From the NCBI RefSeq assembly GCF_019175385.1, contig NC_083344.1:64418782-64482781 (forward strand): a DNA stretch of 64,000 nt, written 5' to 3'. Under the pieces are notes generated by a model. The model was not told the origin of the DNA, did no database searches, and saw only the letters and a list, made by a program, of their open reading frames with translations. The translations under genes were made by a program, and so were the position numbers. This DNA comes from Lycium barbarum. Lineage: Eukaryota > Streptophyta > Magnoliopsida > Solanales > Solanaceae. Positions 23,243-36,641 of this stretch are shown here, one piece after another. How positions within the stretch are numbered: the stretch's first letter is position 1; every line of letters starts with the position of its first letter.

Positions 23243-25382
23243 TGTCACGACCCAACCTGTAGGCCGTGACTAGTGTCCGTGCTGGACACCCATACGTACC
23301 CAATAACCCCAAACTAGCATATTAGCAGAATATATCAATATAAGAGTCAATTTGGCGTTACTAGATATCGCATATGCACAGATATAGCACGTGGAAGCCG
23401 ATAAGGCCATCACAGATCATAACAATCCCAGAAACATATACAGAACCCACATGCATGTCTACAGACCTCTACAGAACAAAACAGAATCATAAGACGGGAC
23501 AGGGCCCCGTCGTACCTCTGAATGGCATACATATATACAATGGCAGAAGACTGTACCCAAAGATAGGCTCCGGACAAAAGAGCGCCTCAAAATAGCAGAA
23601 TAAAGTCCTATGCGGGCGGATCAGCAAACCTGTCGTCTGTACCTGCGTGGCATGAAAACGCAGCCCCCGAAGAAAGGGGGTCAGTACGGAATATGTACTG
23701 AATATGTAAAGCCTGAGGTACAGAAACAAGATCATACCCGGAAACAGAATGAACAGAAAAAGAATGCAAAATCCAGAATATCAAATGCATATTTTCAAAA
23801 CATATGAATTGTGTACAGAGACATATGCCATATCATATCCGGCCCCCGCCAAGGGACTCGGTAGACAGAACGTGGTCACCCCCCCGACGCTGGTGCCACA
23901 ACACATAAGAATCAGAATAGGGGATAACCCCATAACATAGCATAACATATCCGATGGTCATATCAGTTCATATCATATCAAAATAGTGTACATGGCACAG
24001 CATACTCCACAACCCATGTACATGTATACCTGCCCCCTCACATCGAGGCACGGCGAACAATGCAGTGGAAATCGCTTGAGAACATATCCTGGCCCGGGCT
24101 CAGTGTGGGAAACATTGAGGCATCCACGAATGGAGTAGTGAGAGACTAAATGCAATAAAATACCATATATATTTCCAGAGACTCAATGAGGCATACCGAA
24201 TGACAAATCAAAGCAATGAAATCGGACGGAATCATAGTAAGTGAATTTCGGATGTCATAATGGGTTACGGAGGCATAATCTTTCCGAGATCGTTTCCAAG
24301 ATCCAAAACAATTTATAAGACGTAATGGAGTATTAAAAATGACATTTATTTAGAAGTTAAAACCTTTCCTTTAAAACCGCTCAAAGACAAGTCATAAACA
24401 CAAAAGGGTAAAATCGAAAATAGTGGGCCCACCTCGGGACAACCGAAGCGGTGGGCTCAAATTACATATTTTAAGCTTATGGGGTCACCTATAGAGGTAC
24501 TAGAGACATTTCATAACATTCTAAACAATTTGTGAAAGTTTGCCTAATTCTTCCAACAAAGCATTCCTAAAGGGTTCAATTCTATTGAATGAAAAAGTGA
24601 CAATTTCAAACGCGGATTCCGATGGACAGAATATATTCCGAGACTCAAATCCGATCCTAGTACACCTAGGACATGCCAAAAGAAGAATCGGGATAGCTTT
24701 ACATACCTTATATGGTCTTTACGCCTTTCCGAATTCAATTCCCGTTTCGCCCAAAATCTACAAATGGTCACGTTTACCAATTGTTAGCCATAAGACTTAA
24801 GACCTAAATCTTAAGTCAACATTTTCTACAAAAATTTGGGCAGCATCTCCCCTATACATATAGCGCCCCCGAGAATTCAACTCGGCCAAAACAATCAACA
24901 ACGACCCAACAACAACACCACCAACAACAATAATCACTACAAAACACAATATAACATAATTATTCATCTTTCCCACATCATGTCGTAACCTTCATTCCAA
25001 CTTCGTATTTTCAAATCAATATCGACATTTTCATATTCATTACTAATCAAGATCATTACAACACAATTCGGAAGCATTTCGTATCATTTCCACAAAATAT
25101 TCACAAGATATACAAAATATACAAACTTTCCACAAAAGTCATAATTCATCTAAAACTTCTAATATTCAACCTACATATCCATAACATATTTCCATCTTCC
25201 AATTTCATCAACCATAATCATAATTCACATCTTAACAACTTCATTTCCATAATATCACAAAATCATTCTAAGGTGACATAATCTTCTACATTCCAACTTC
25301 AACCAAAATTCATTCAACTTTCATTCCCAATATAATTTTCACCCTAACCACAACTAGAATACAACATATATACACTCACGGC

Positions 25383-25438
<56 letters not shown>

Positions 25439-26287
25439 CTTTGTAAACTTCCATATTTCCATAGTTTCTACTCATTTCCATATACTACAACACAAACAAA
25501 CCTTCATAACATAATAAAAAGGTATGAATTCTTACCTTTTTCTCCAATCTTCTTCACTTGTCCAAAGTGTGAGATTGATGAAACTAACGCTCAATCTTCC
25601 AAAACAACTACACCAAGTTGTAGAGGGACCTTGAATTAGTAGGAATTCAACAAGAAAATAATTTTAGAGGCAAGATTTTGAGGGATGATTTTTCTATGGC
25701 CAAACCCGAAATGGCTCTTATGTTGTTGCTCTTGTTTTTCTTCTTTTCTTTCTCTTGAAAGTTCTAGGGGATTTAATGAATAATTGCCCCTTTTATCCTT
25801 TAGCACATGGAAATTAATTAAAATCATGGGCTTGGGCCATGGCATGGCCGGCCACCCCTCTCCAAGTTGGGCCAATTTTTTTTCTTTTCATTTTTTTGGG
25901 CCAACTCGGTTGGTCCCGAGTTGGGCCTAGCCCACTGACCTTTCGACCTTAAAACGTTCATATCTCCTTGTACCGACGTCACCTGGGAACCCACTACCTA
26001 TGGATGGAAAGCTAATTCAATTATATACAACTTCTATTTCTTGGTATGTTTCCAATTCCAAACTTATAATACCGTTTTTCCCCTCAAAGTCAGGTCACCC
26101 GAAACCGTTTTCTTAAAAATATTCGTTTGGAGGGCTTCCACTTTGATTTTCCCCAAGGGTACTTCATGAGTTGTGTTTAACTTTACATATGTGATTCATA
26201 TGACTTTTCAGATGTTCCAAAAAAAATCTCGGTGTGTGGGCCCCACCCCAGCAGATACTCCGAGGTTCAAAAATACGGGATATAACA
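23243..26287 (-). mobile_element. Solo LTR H, inside solo LTR G
   Basis: The insert is 3045 bp, starts TGTCACGACCC and ends GGATATAACA, with TSD GTATC at 23238-23242 and 26288-26292. It belongs to another family than the Tekay LTRs around it: the far end reads TGTTATATCCC on the minus strand. It still shares the short GTCAGTACGGAATATGTAC block. There is no PBS, PPT or coding, and short ORFs inside are chance. It is the innermost layer of the deepest nest. Confidence 0.9.
25386..25435. repeat. (AT)25 microsatellite in solo LTR H
   Basis: A perfect 50-bp run of alternating A and T within AT-rich LTR sequence. Confidence 0.98.
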
Positions 26288-27529
26288 GTATCCGTATCGC
26301 CGCCCGCCGAAGCGGTGTTTGCCCGGCCAACTAGGCCTAGTGTGAATGCAATCATGACATTCTTAACGTAAATACTCATAGTCATATGCTTATCATAAAA
26401 TACTTATCTTATCATAATGCGTATATAAGACTCATGATCAACTTTACTCTATCGGGGTGACGTAAGGTCGTGATCCCCCGGTTACATTATGGAACCATTA
26501 TGGACATTCTGCCTCACCTTGAAAGGACTAGTACATAAGGTGAGTGTAGGAAAGGAATAACATCACCATCATTCTAGTGTCATCATATCGTATAACATAT
26601 CTCATATAGACATTCATAGGTATAAGCTTTTAACTTCTTAGAATATAAGAACTCATGAAAGGAATAGGGATTCAAGCTAAAAGATTCATGCCATTAGAAA
26701 GAAGTACTAGCCACACATACCGTGGTCGTTTAGCTAATATATCACTCACTTGTCCTCCGTCGATATGACGTTGTTACCTTCATAAGAGAATTCGTATCAA
26801 CATCAGTAAACTAACTATAAGAACGCATCGCTAATTCCAGGAAAAGTTGGGCAGCGTCTCCTTCGCTCATACTACTTTTCTCACGTTCTATATCAACTCC
26901 CAATATTCATAATATTATTCGCAATATCATAATCGACAATCGTCATTTACGTACATTTGGCAAAATCCACCATTTTCCTCCAATTTTCCCTTATTTCTAC
27001 TTCTAGCTCATCCTTGCGTTTTCATGCATTTAATGCTTGTTTCATGATATAAACATCATTTATAACGTATTTGTACTCACAACACTTCAATATTCATAGT
27101 TCAATGCCACTATCATTCATTTATGTCACTATTCACTCAATAATGACCCATTTCTATGTTCTTCTACATTTCAAGTGTCTAAGCTTTCCAATACTTCAAA
27201 CAACATGGAATAATCATGAAACTTACCTTGGATGATGGTTGAACAATCCTTAAGTTGAAATGCTTCAATTAGCTAAAACCCTAGTTCCACCTTCTTTGAA
27301 ATTTCTTCACTTAGATGATCCTTTATTGTGTTCTTACACTTGATTCCATGAAATTAGTGTTGTTGGTCTTGATATCCCCTTTGATTCTCTTGAATTCTTG
27401 TGGAGGAAATATTTGGAGAGTTCTAGAAGTGTCTTGAGTTGTCTTGATGAAAAATGAAATAAAATGAGCTTAAGTCCCCTTTAAAAATCACAAAATCTGA
27501 TCTTTAATGAATTCTTATCGGGATGAACA

Positions 27530-27805
27530 GTGGTCGTAAACAACCATATACAGACCGTATTTTGATTTACGGTCCGTCCTCCATGGCCGTATTTAATCAT
27601 TTTAAAAACAGAAAGTTTTGGCTGAGGAACAAGGCAGTTTACGACCTGGTTTACGGACCGTAAACCAGTTTACGGGCCGTAAACTGGGTCGTATTTAACC
27701 ATATCATCACTGGGCAGAACTTGAGATTTTTGACAAGCTGAAGGACGATTGCACTATACGATCCGTAAATCACTTTACGGGCCGTATAGTGCCATATACG
27801 ACCAC
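27530..27805 (-). promoter_or_regulatory. Palindrome array of solo LTR G
   Basis: Dyads of the type TTTACGGACCGTAAAC and TTTACGGGCCGTA occur in the reversed LTR. Unlike C and E, the core flank is TTTACGG rather than TATACGG, as in the solo LTR in A. Confidence 0.5.
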
Positions 27806-27949
27806 TGGACTGAAAATTTTCCGCGACCTTCTTATTTCCAAAAATTCTTAATTAGCCATTCCCGACTTAACAAAACATCATACACTCAAACTCTTCATCA
27901 TTCCACTCATCATACAAGTACAAAGAACTTTCCGAGGTGTAACATTATG

Positions 27950-29177
27950 AGTCCATGACTATACATAGCTATATACGCTAATGACAAAGAAAGGAGATAC
28001 GTTACAAGTATGATAATGATGATGATGAATATAAGTATGAAGAATCCTAGAGTAATATAAGATGTCCATGAAGCTAATGATCCTAAGTATAGTTTCATTG
28101 ATGATTTTCCTTGTGCACACTCACCTTAAAATGTTAGTTCCTCCAAGGTGAGACATGACGATTATGATTACTCCATAACGTAGTCGGGGGTTCACGACCT
28201 TATGTCACCTCGACATAGCCATGGTTACCTCCCAGTTCTAATGTAAGGTTAATGATGAATGTATGATGATGTTAAGTTATGATAAGATTATGATATTCCT
28301 ATGAGATGTGTAATAATGATGAGTTTATGATTGACTGTATGATGATACGATTCCACCGTGCCTAGTTGGCCGAGCATGTCACCGCGAAGGCGGGCTGCAT
28401 ACGATTCCACCGTACCTAAATGGTCGGGCATGTCACCGCTAAGGCGGGCCGCTATGTTTATACCGAGCCTAGAGGGCCGGGCATGATCACCACTAGTGGG
28501 CGGCATATGATGGTTACCCGGACGCGGGTTAACGATGATAATTTATATGATACGATGATGTATGCGCTATGATGGTACATGTACTATGATTATATATATG
28601 ATGTATGTATGAAATGTACCCACCCTTAAAAGTTACGTAGGTTTTATCTTCATCTTATGACTTATGATTTCTCTATCATGTTCATTTCATTCATGCCTTA
28701 CATACTCAGTACAATATTCGTACTGACGTCGTTTCTTCTTTGGATGATTTGTTCATGCCCACAGGTAGACAGGAAGGTGATCTAGACTCGTAAAAGTTAT
28801 CAGTAGATTTACAGGAGCACTTTATTTCTCCGGAGGTGCTATTTGGTTTATTCTTTTGTGTATATATATACATATGTATTTTGGGCACGACGGGGTCTTG
28901 TCCCGTCCATATGTCTAGTACTCTAGTAGAGGCTCGTAGATACATATTAGTGGGTAGTATGGTCTCACGATGTTACTATTGTATATATGTATTATTTTGA
29001 TAGCCGAGGGCTTATGTATATAAACGTAATTATGTTTCCAAATGAAAAATGATTTTCCTATGATTATGAGTATATGAATATTAAAGAAGTGTATAATGAT
29101 TATGAGGAGTAATAGAACGAGTGGTGCTCGGTGATTAGCCCTGGGTACCCGTCTTGGCTCCTAGTCGGGTCGTGACA
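27950..29177 (+). repeat. Element C 5' LTR, second part
   Basis: Resumes with AGTCCATGACTATACATAGC and aligns with 38169-39397. It contains the CTCACCTT...AAGGTGAG hairpin (about 28120-28153) and the ACTCAGTACAATATTCGTAC block (28703-28722), and ends GGGTCGTGACA before the PBS. Confidence 0.93.
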
Positions 29178-29181
29178 AAAG

Positions 29182-29193
29182 TGGTATCAGAGC
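29182..29193 (+). promoter_or_regulatory. Primer-binding site of element C
   Basis: TGGTATCAGAGC, complementary to the 3' end of initiator methionine tRNA, four bases after the LTR. Confidence 0.93.
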
Positions 29194-29244
29194 AGTTCAG
29201 TCGTAGGAAGTGTCTACGAGCCGTGTCTAGTAGAGTCTTGATTA

Positions 29245-29266
29245 TGGTGTGTTGCGCGCCACACTA
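29245..29266 (+). promoter_or_regulatory. Leader hairpin with GCGCGC loop (element C)
   Basis: TGGTGTG pairs with CACACTA around the loop TTGCGCGC, 51 nt after the PBS. The self-complementary GCGCGC (29254-29259) could form a kissing complex between two RNAs, as in retroviral dimerisation sites. That role is inferred. Confidence 0.55.
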
Positions 29267-29383
29267 ATAAACAAGAGGATACAGGGCATTTCGGAAAAAT
29301 GACCATCTTTCATCTTAAGAGATCGTGCGATAGAGCTGTGTTATAAGATTTTCTCTTCTTAATAGTGTGCTGTGATTTTAGAA

Positions 29384-32300
29384 ATGCCGCCAAAGGGAAA
29401 GGCTGCAGCTGCCCATAAGGGCAAGACTACGATGAAAAGGTGAGTAGAAAGAGAGCCGCTAATGAATGTAGAAGAGGGCGAGTCACATAATGAGGCCCAT
29501 GTAATACTTCCTCCACCGGTTGCTTCGGGTCAACAAGTGACCGAGGCTATCCATCTATTGACACAGTTAGTTGCCGCCCAGGCACAACGGCAGAATGCGG
29601 GTCCAAGTGATCGGGCAGCTAGTACCAGGGCCAGTGATTTCATGAGTTTGAATCCTCCGGAATTTTTTGGGTCAAAGCCGAATGGAGACCCTCAAAGTTT
29701 TATTGATGAAATGTTGAGGTCGTTGGAGATTATTCATGCCTTAGAAATTGTATCTGTGGAGTTGGCATCTTATAGACTTCGAGATGTGGCGGTGTTACTG
29801 TACAATAATTGGCTATTATCAAGAAAAGAGAATGCGCCTCCTCCCATTTGGCAATAATTTGTAAATGCTTTCATCCGCCACTATTTGCCACCCGAGGTCC
29901 GCCGAGCTAGAGCGGATAGGTTCTTAAATCTAAAATAAGAAAATATGAGTGCCCGGGAGTATAGCCTTCAGTTTAATTCTTTGGCTAGATATGCCCCGAC
30001 TATGGTGGCTGACATGGGAGATAGAGTACATCGATTTGTGAGTGGCTTAGGGCCATAATTATTCAAGGACTGTTTGACGGCCTCGTTGCAAGATGGGATG
30101 TATATTTCCCGTATTCAAGCCCATGCCCAGAATTTAGAAGGACAACAACATCCGCAAAGGGGTGATCGTGATATTGATAGAAGGCAGAGCAAGAGGGCTA
30201 GATCTATAGGGGCAGGTAGTGACTATAGAGAGGGATCGAGGCATACCTATTCCAGACATTCAGGCCAGTCGGCGACTAATGTGCCTCCACGATTTGAAGA
30301 TAGGAGATTTGATCGCTCATTTTCTTCAGGACAGGGTCAGAGTTTGAGAGATTCAGGTTCTCAGTTTGGGGGTGATCATAGTCAGAGGAGACCACCAGTT
30401 CTGTGATGTAGTCAGTGCGATAAATTACACTCAGGGCCATGTCGCCAGGACACAGATGCTTGCTATGTTTGTGGACAGATTGGGCACATGATGAGAGATT
30501 TCCCGACGAAGTATGGTAGAGGTGGGGTTCAACCCACAGGATCAGCGGCTTGTTTCTCTTCAGTGCGCCTGGTAGGGCAGACTCCCCAGATTTCAACAGG
30601 TCGAGGTAGAGGCAGAGGAGGAGCATCTACTTCAGGTGCCACTCAGCCCCGTATGTATGCTTTAGCCGGACGACAGGATCTTGAGTCCTCCCCGGATGTG
30701 GTTACAGGTACATTATCTGTATTTTCCCATGATGTGTATGCATTGATAGATCCGGGTTCTACCCTATTTTATATTACTCTGTATGTTGCTGGTCGTATTG
30801 GGGTGAAACCTGAGCCAATTAAACCTTTTGAGGTATCTACTCCGGTTGGTGATCTCGTGATAGCTAGACAAGTGTATAAAAATTGTATAATTGTGATATG
30901 CGACCGCCAGACCAAAGATGATTTAGTTGAGCTGGAAATGTTAGATTTCAATGTGATTATGGGTATGGATTGGTTGGCCTCATGTTATGCTAATGTGGAT
31001 TACCGAATGAAAGTAGTTCGATTTCAATTTTCGAGAGAGCTCGTGTTTGAATGGAAGGGTAATACAGCCTCTCCAAAAAGGTAGGTTTATTTCCTACCTT
31101 AAGGCAAGGAATATGATAGCTAACGGCTATAATTATCATTTAGTTTGAGTACATGATACCGAAGCAAAGTCACCAACCTTCTAATCCGTTCCGGTAGTGA
31201 ATGAATTCCCGGACGTATTTCCAGATGAACTTCCAGGTCTTCCACCGGAAAGATAGATTGATTTTTCCATTGATGTATTGCCGGACACTAAGCCTATGTC
31301 TATTCCTCCGTATCGAATGGCTCCGGCAGAATTGAAAGAATTAAAGGCACAGTTGAAAGATTTGCTTGAAAAGGGGTTTATTAGACCCAGTTCATCACCG
31401 TGGGGAGCACCAGTCCTAATTGTAAGAAAGAAAGATGGCTCCCTACGAATGTGCATCGATTATAGGCAGTTGAATAAGGTGACGATAAAGAAAAAATATC
31501 CTCTCCCAAGGATTAATGATTTTTTTGATCAACTACAGGGTGCCAAGTGGTTTTCCATGAGGTCAGGTTGTCACCAAGTGAGAGTTAAAGGAGAAGATAT
31601 TCCCAAAACAGCTTTCAGAACGAGATATGACCATTATGAATTCCGGGTGATGTCGTTTGGGTTAACTAATGCTCCGGCAGTGTTCATGAATTTGATGAAT
31701 AATGTATTTTGGCCTCTCTTGGATTTATTCGTAATAGTGTTTATTGCTGACATTCTGGTATACTCTCGTACAGAATCAGAACATGCAGATCATTTACGAA
31801 TTGTTCTTGGCATTCTTCGAACCCGAGAATTGTATGCAAAATTTTCAAAGTGCGCGTTTTGGCTGAATTCTGTGACGTTTCTAGGTCATCTTATTTCAGA
31901 TGATGACATTCGAGTTGATACTCAGAAGATTTAAGCTGTGAAGACTTGGCCAAGGCCTACGACACCTACAGAAGTCCGCAGTTTTCTGGGATTGGCATGA
32001 TACTATAGAAGGTTCGTAGAAGGATTTTCCTCTATTTAATCCCCATTGATGAAGCTAACCCAAAAGTCAGCTAAGTTTCAGTGGAATGATGCTTGTGAAT
32101 GCAGCTTCCAAGAGCTGAAGAATAGATTGACCTCAGCCCCAGGCTTGACACCCCAGAAGGGCCAGATGACTATGTTGTATATTGTGATGCTTCTGGTGTT
32201 GGGTTAGGATGTGTGTTAATGCAGCACGGTAAAGACATTTCTTATGCTTCGAGACAGTTGCGGAAACATGAAAAGAACTACCCAACTCACGATCTCGAAT

Positions 32301-33176
32301 TGGCTGCATTTATTCATGCATTAAAGATGTGGACACATTACTTGTATGGTGTGCATGTTTACATTTATACAGATCACAAGTGTCTTCAATACATTTTCAA
32401 ACAAAAGGAGTTAAATCTACGGCAGAGGCGGTGGTTAGAATTATTGAAGGATTATGATGTAAGCATTTTATACCACCCCGGAAAGGTAAATGTAGTAGTT
32501 GATGCGCTTAGCCGCTGATCAATGGGAAGCCTACGTGAAGTTCCTCCGGAAAAGAAAGAATTGATTCATGAGCTCCACCAACTAGCTAATCTTGGAGTAC
32601 GTGTAATTGATTCGGGTAGTGCAGGGATTGGTATTAATCCCACAGTTTCGTCCCTGAATATGGAAGTGAAAGAGAGTCAGTATGAAGATCCTCAATTGCG
32701 CCAGTATAGAGACACACTTCATGAAAAAAAGAAGTCTCCATTTGAAACTTCGATGGATGGAATTCTTAGATACCGAGGCAAGCTATGTGTTCCAAATGTT
32801 GCAGAATTGCACCGTCGAATCTTAGAAGAAACGCATTATTCTAGGTATTCTATTCACCCAGGTGCAACAAAGATGTATCATTATCTCAAGTTGATATATT
32901 GGTGGGATTGCATGAAGAGAGACATAGCAGAATTTGTAGCTCAATGTCCAAATTGCAAGCAGGTAAAAATCAAACATCAAAAGCCAGGAGGATTGTTGCA
33001 AGCAATGGAAATCCCTACTTGGAAATGGGAAGTGATCACATGGATTTTATTGTGGGGTTACCCCGTTCCCGAGGCAAGTATGATTCCATATGGGTGATCG
33101 TCGACAAACTCACGAAAATGGCTCATTTTCTTCCAGTCAGAACCACACACTCAGCAGAAGATTATGCAAGATTGTA
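29384..33176 (+). pseudogene. Element C gag-pol up to the integrase core (broken)
   Basis: Gag starts MPPKGKA at 29384, the same start as in E. In-frame stops follow at 29441 (TGA), 29855 (TAA), about 29936 (TAA), about 30056 (TAA) and 30404 (TGA). The zinc knuckle CYVCGQIGHMMRDF (about 30461-30502) has lost its last Cys. The protease keeps DPGST (about 30749). An extra base near 31078 shifts the frame before the RT. The RT active site reads FIADILVYS (about 31741-31752) where the related copies have FIDD, so a catalytic Asp is lost. RNase H has a stop near 32038 and a frameshift near 32145. A stop follows at about 32518. The integrase zinc domain ends CPNCKQVK, and a one-base loss near 33038 shifts the frame at the core. 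Solo LTR I enters after 33176. Confidence 0.9.
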
Positions 33177-35492
33177 TGTCACGACCCAGCTAGGGGCCGC
33201 GACGCGTACCCGGGGCTAGCCACCGAGCACCGCTCATTCTACAGCTCATCTTACTCAATTAATGCCCTTTTATCATCTTATGCACGAATTATAGGAAAAA
33301 CATGTTTTATACAAATACATAAATTCTTTATATACATTTGCCTCTCGGTCATCAAAATAATATATATACATATAATTACATCTTGTGAGACCATCTAACC
33401 CACACTGCGTATCTACGAGCCTCTACTGACATACTGCATATATATAGACGGAACAAGACTCCGTCGTGCGAAAAATATGCATATATACCAAAAGGAGAAT
33501 CACAAGCACCTCCAAACAATGGAGTGCTCTCAATCAGCTGACAACTACTAAGATTCTGGATTAAGCTCACCTCCTTGTCTACCTGTGGGCATGAACACAG
33601 CGTCCAAAGAAAACGGACGTCAGTACGAATATTGTACTGAGTATGAGAGGCATAAACAATGAAGAAAGACAACAATAATATAATGAGAACATCAATAGGA
33701 AACATCTGGATCTGAATGACAATCATAAGGGAAGTATTGCATGCTGTCTTACTCATACTCATCATCATATCATATATGCATAGTATGTAAGCTGCCCGTG
33801 CATATCAGAACGGTGTGATAATCAATAACAATAGCCCGCGTCCAGGCCTCCCACGTCCGGGGTACCATCTCATGCCGCCCACTAGTGGTGTTTGCCCATG
33901 CCATCTGGCCATGGTGTATACGTATAGCTGCCCGCCTTGGCGGTGACTGCCCGACCAAATAGGCGCGATTTAATAGTAATATAATCATGCATGCATAAGG
34001 CTCAAGATCAACTATACTTTATCGGGGTGACGTAAGGTCGTGATCCCCCAATTTTATTATGGAGCAATTATCGACATTCTGCCTCACCTTGAAGGAAGTA
34101 GCACATAAGGTGAGTGTAAGCAATAATTAACATCTCTATCATTATGGCATCATCGTATTATATCTCTTATCTTATATAGGCATTTATAGATATAGGCTTT
34201 TTAGCTTTCTTCGAAGTATATGAACTCATGAAGAGGAAAAGAATTTATGCTATAGGATTAGTTCCATTAGAAGGAAAGGACTAGCCTCACATACCTTTGT
34301 CGTTTAGCTAAGCTATCGTTCGCTTGCTCTCCTTAATGTCACGTCGCTACCTTCATGAAAGAATCCGTATTAATGTTAGTTAGTTGACTTATGGAATACG
34401 TCACTATTTCTAGAGAAAATTAGGCAGCACTTCCTTTATTTATACTACTTTTCCCATAGTCTATGTCAACTCCCAACGTTCTCAACAACATCCACAATAT
34501 TACGATCAACAAACATCATTTATATATATTCACCATATTCCACCATTTTTCTCTAATTTCCCCACATTTATCCTCATAACTCATTATTGTGTTTTCGCGC
34601 ATTTAATACTTATTTCATGATATAAACATCATTTATAACGTATTCATAATCACAACACGTCATATTCATGATTCCATTCCACTATCATTAAATCGTGACA
34701 CTATTCACCCATTCAAGACCCATTTCCCATGTCTTTCTGCGATTCAAGCTTCTTAGTCTTCTAATACCTTAAACAACATGATAAAGTCATAAAACATACC
34801 TTAGATGATGGTGGAACAAGTCTTGAGTAGCAATACTCTTTTATACTAAAAACCCTACTTCACTTCCTTTGCAATTTCTTGGTATAGATGAACTTTGGTG
34901 AGGTTCACACTCGTGATTTCATGGATTTGGGTTTTATTGATCTTGATTTTCACTTGTATTCTTGTATTGGAAGAGTTTTGGAACGTTCTATAGACGGATT
35001 GGGTCGTGGAGAGAGAAGGTGAAATAAATTTAAATGGACTCAGATCATTATTTTATAAATACAAAACCTGTCCCGACGCCATTATACGGTCCATTATACA
35101 GTCCGTATAATCGACCGTAAAACTGCTCCAGTGGCCACCCTCCTCTGAGTCAACTTGACGGTAAATTATACGGGCCTTATAATAATTTACGGTCCGTATA
35201 ATTGACCGTAAAGTCCACCTTTCAGCAATATCATACTGTGACACTTCTAAGGTCCATTTTACGGCCGTATAACGTTATACGGTCCGTATAACCGCCCGTA
35301 TAACTCATCAGTTCACTGATCCTCATTTCAGCACTTCGTTTGATCTCCGATCCTTATGGAACCTTCTTAACAATTGTTTAACACCTCAATGCCAATCCAA
35401 GGGACATTATCACTCGTCAAAACATCGCATACTCTATGTACTTTGTTAGCCTATTCACTGTACGCTAACGGGAAAATTTCCAAGGTGTAACA
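33177..35492 (-). mobile_element. Solo LTR I (Tekay-type) in C integrase
   Basis: The insert is 2316 bp, starts TGTCACGACCC and ends AAGGTGTAACA, with TSD TTGTA at 33172-33176 and 35493-35497. In reverse it carries the GTCAGTACGAATATTGTAC block (33619-33637), TGACGTAAG (34027-34035), the CTCACCTT hairpin (about 34083-34115), the palindrome array (35085-35310) and a TATA-like TTTTATAAATAC near 35050-35061. There is no coding. The integrase reading continues directly after it. Confidence 0.93.
35045..35310 (-). promoter_or_regulatory. Palindrome array and TATA box of solo LTR I
   Basis: In reverse orientation, dyads such as TTATACGGTCCGTATAA precede CGTCGGGACAGG and the TATA-like stretch. The order is identical to C and E. 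Confidence 0.55.
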
Positions 35493-35497
35493 TTGTA

Positions 35498-36437
35498 TCT
35501 CAAAGAAATTGTGTGACTTCATGGTATTCCGATATCCATTATCACAGATAGAGGAGTGCAATTTACTGTCAAGTTCTGGAAATCTTTCCAAGAAGGTCTA
35601 GGTACTCAAGTAACGCTCAGCACGACATTCCATCCGCAAACTAATGGGCAAGCTGAACGTACTATTCAGACCTTAGAAGATATGCTACGGGCATATGTAC
35701 TAGATTTCGGTGGTGGTTGGGATGACCACTTACCTTTAATTGAGTTTGCATACAACAATAGCTACCATTCCAGTATCCAAATGGCTCCGTATGAATATCT
35801 ATATGGAAGGAAGTGCAGGTCTCCAATTGGATGGTTTGAAATATGAGAAGTATAGATAATAGGCCCTGAGTTGATTCACCAAGCAGTGGAAAAAGTCAAA
35901 GTGATCCGAGATCGATTATTGACAACCCAAAGTCGCCAAAAATCTTATGCGGACAATCGCCGGCGAAACTTAGAATTTCAAGTTGATGATTGGGTATTCT
36001 TAAAGGTGTCATCGATGATAGGTATGATGAGATTTGGCAAGAAAGTAAAGTTAAGTCCTCGATACATTGGACCTTATAAGGTTATCCGCAAGCTGGGTCA
36101 AGTAGCTTATGAATTGGACTTGCCTCCAGAACTGGAATCAGTCCATCCAATTTTCCATGTCTCAATGCTCCGCAAGTATGTTAGAGATCCTACGAGAATT
36201 GTCCCAATAGATGAAGTTCAAGTAATAGAAAAGCTAGTATATGAAGAAGTGCCCATTGCCTTATTAGACAGGCAAGTACGAAGACTTCGAAATAAGGAAG
36301 TAGCCTCAGTTAAGGTCTTATGGCGAAATAACAACCGAGAAGAAATGACTTGGGAAGCAGAAGAGAGTATGAAATCCAAATACCCGCATTTATTTCAGCC
36401 CCCATAAGAGATCCATGATGAAACATCAAGATTATGA
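35498..36437 (+). pseudogene. Element C integrase C-terminal half and chromodomain
   Basis: The integrase core continues with ITDRG (near 35540) and [11 protein letters not shown], keeping the D and E with 35 residues between them. A TGA stands for the Arg codon in the first few codons (about 35513). A stop follows FEI at about 35844. From 35871 the frame is open through the linker RQKSYADNRRR and the chromodomain (about 36240-36407). A TAA follows at 36405-36407, and the family's usual end is TGA at 36435-36437. A remnant of the targeting module typical of Tekay-type integrases. Confidence 0.9.
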
Positions 36438-36641
36438 GGTATGTATGTTTTCTTTTATGCATATGGGTCGTGTGGGGCCAACTTATATTGTTATTATATT
36501 GTAGCCCTGTGAGGCAATGTTATTATGGGTTGTTGTGACGGGATGGTAGTGCCATATTATTGGGGAAACTATGGCGAAATTTTTGTAGAATTCCCGAGTG
36601 CTTAACATTCGAGGACGAATGTTCCAAAGGGGGGGGAAGAA
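36438..36641 (+). other. Element C 3' untranslated region and polypurine tract
   Basis: Contains the trailer motifs GCCCTGTGAGGCAATG and CATTCGAGGACGAATG and the PPT AAA, 8 G, AAGAA at 36626-36641, directly before the LTR. Confidence 0.88.

Larger units (their letters stand above)
22497..27944 (-). mobile_element. Solo LTR G (Tekay-type) in C 5' LTR, carrying solo LTR H
   Basis: Starts TGTCACGACCC, ends GAGGTGTAACA, with TSD TTATG at 22492-22496 and 27945-27949. Without H and one copy of its target it measures 2398 bp. It holds the reverse-oriented CAGTACAAATATTGTACCG block (near 22945), the CTCACCTT hairpin (about 26514-26546), TGACGTAAG (26457-26465) and the palindrome array (27530-27805). 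There is no coding. C 5' LTR sequence resumes exactly after the target copy. Confidence 0.92.
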
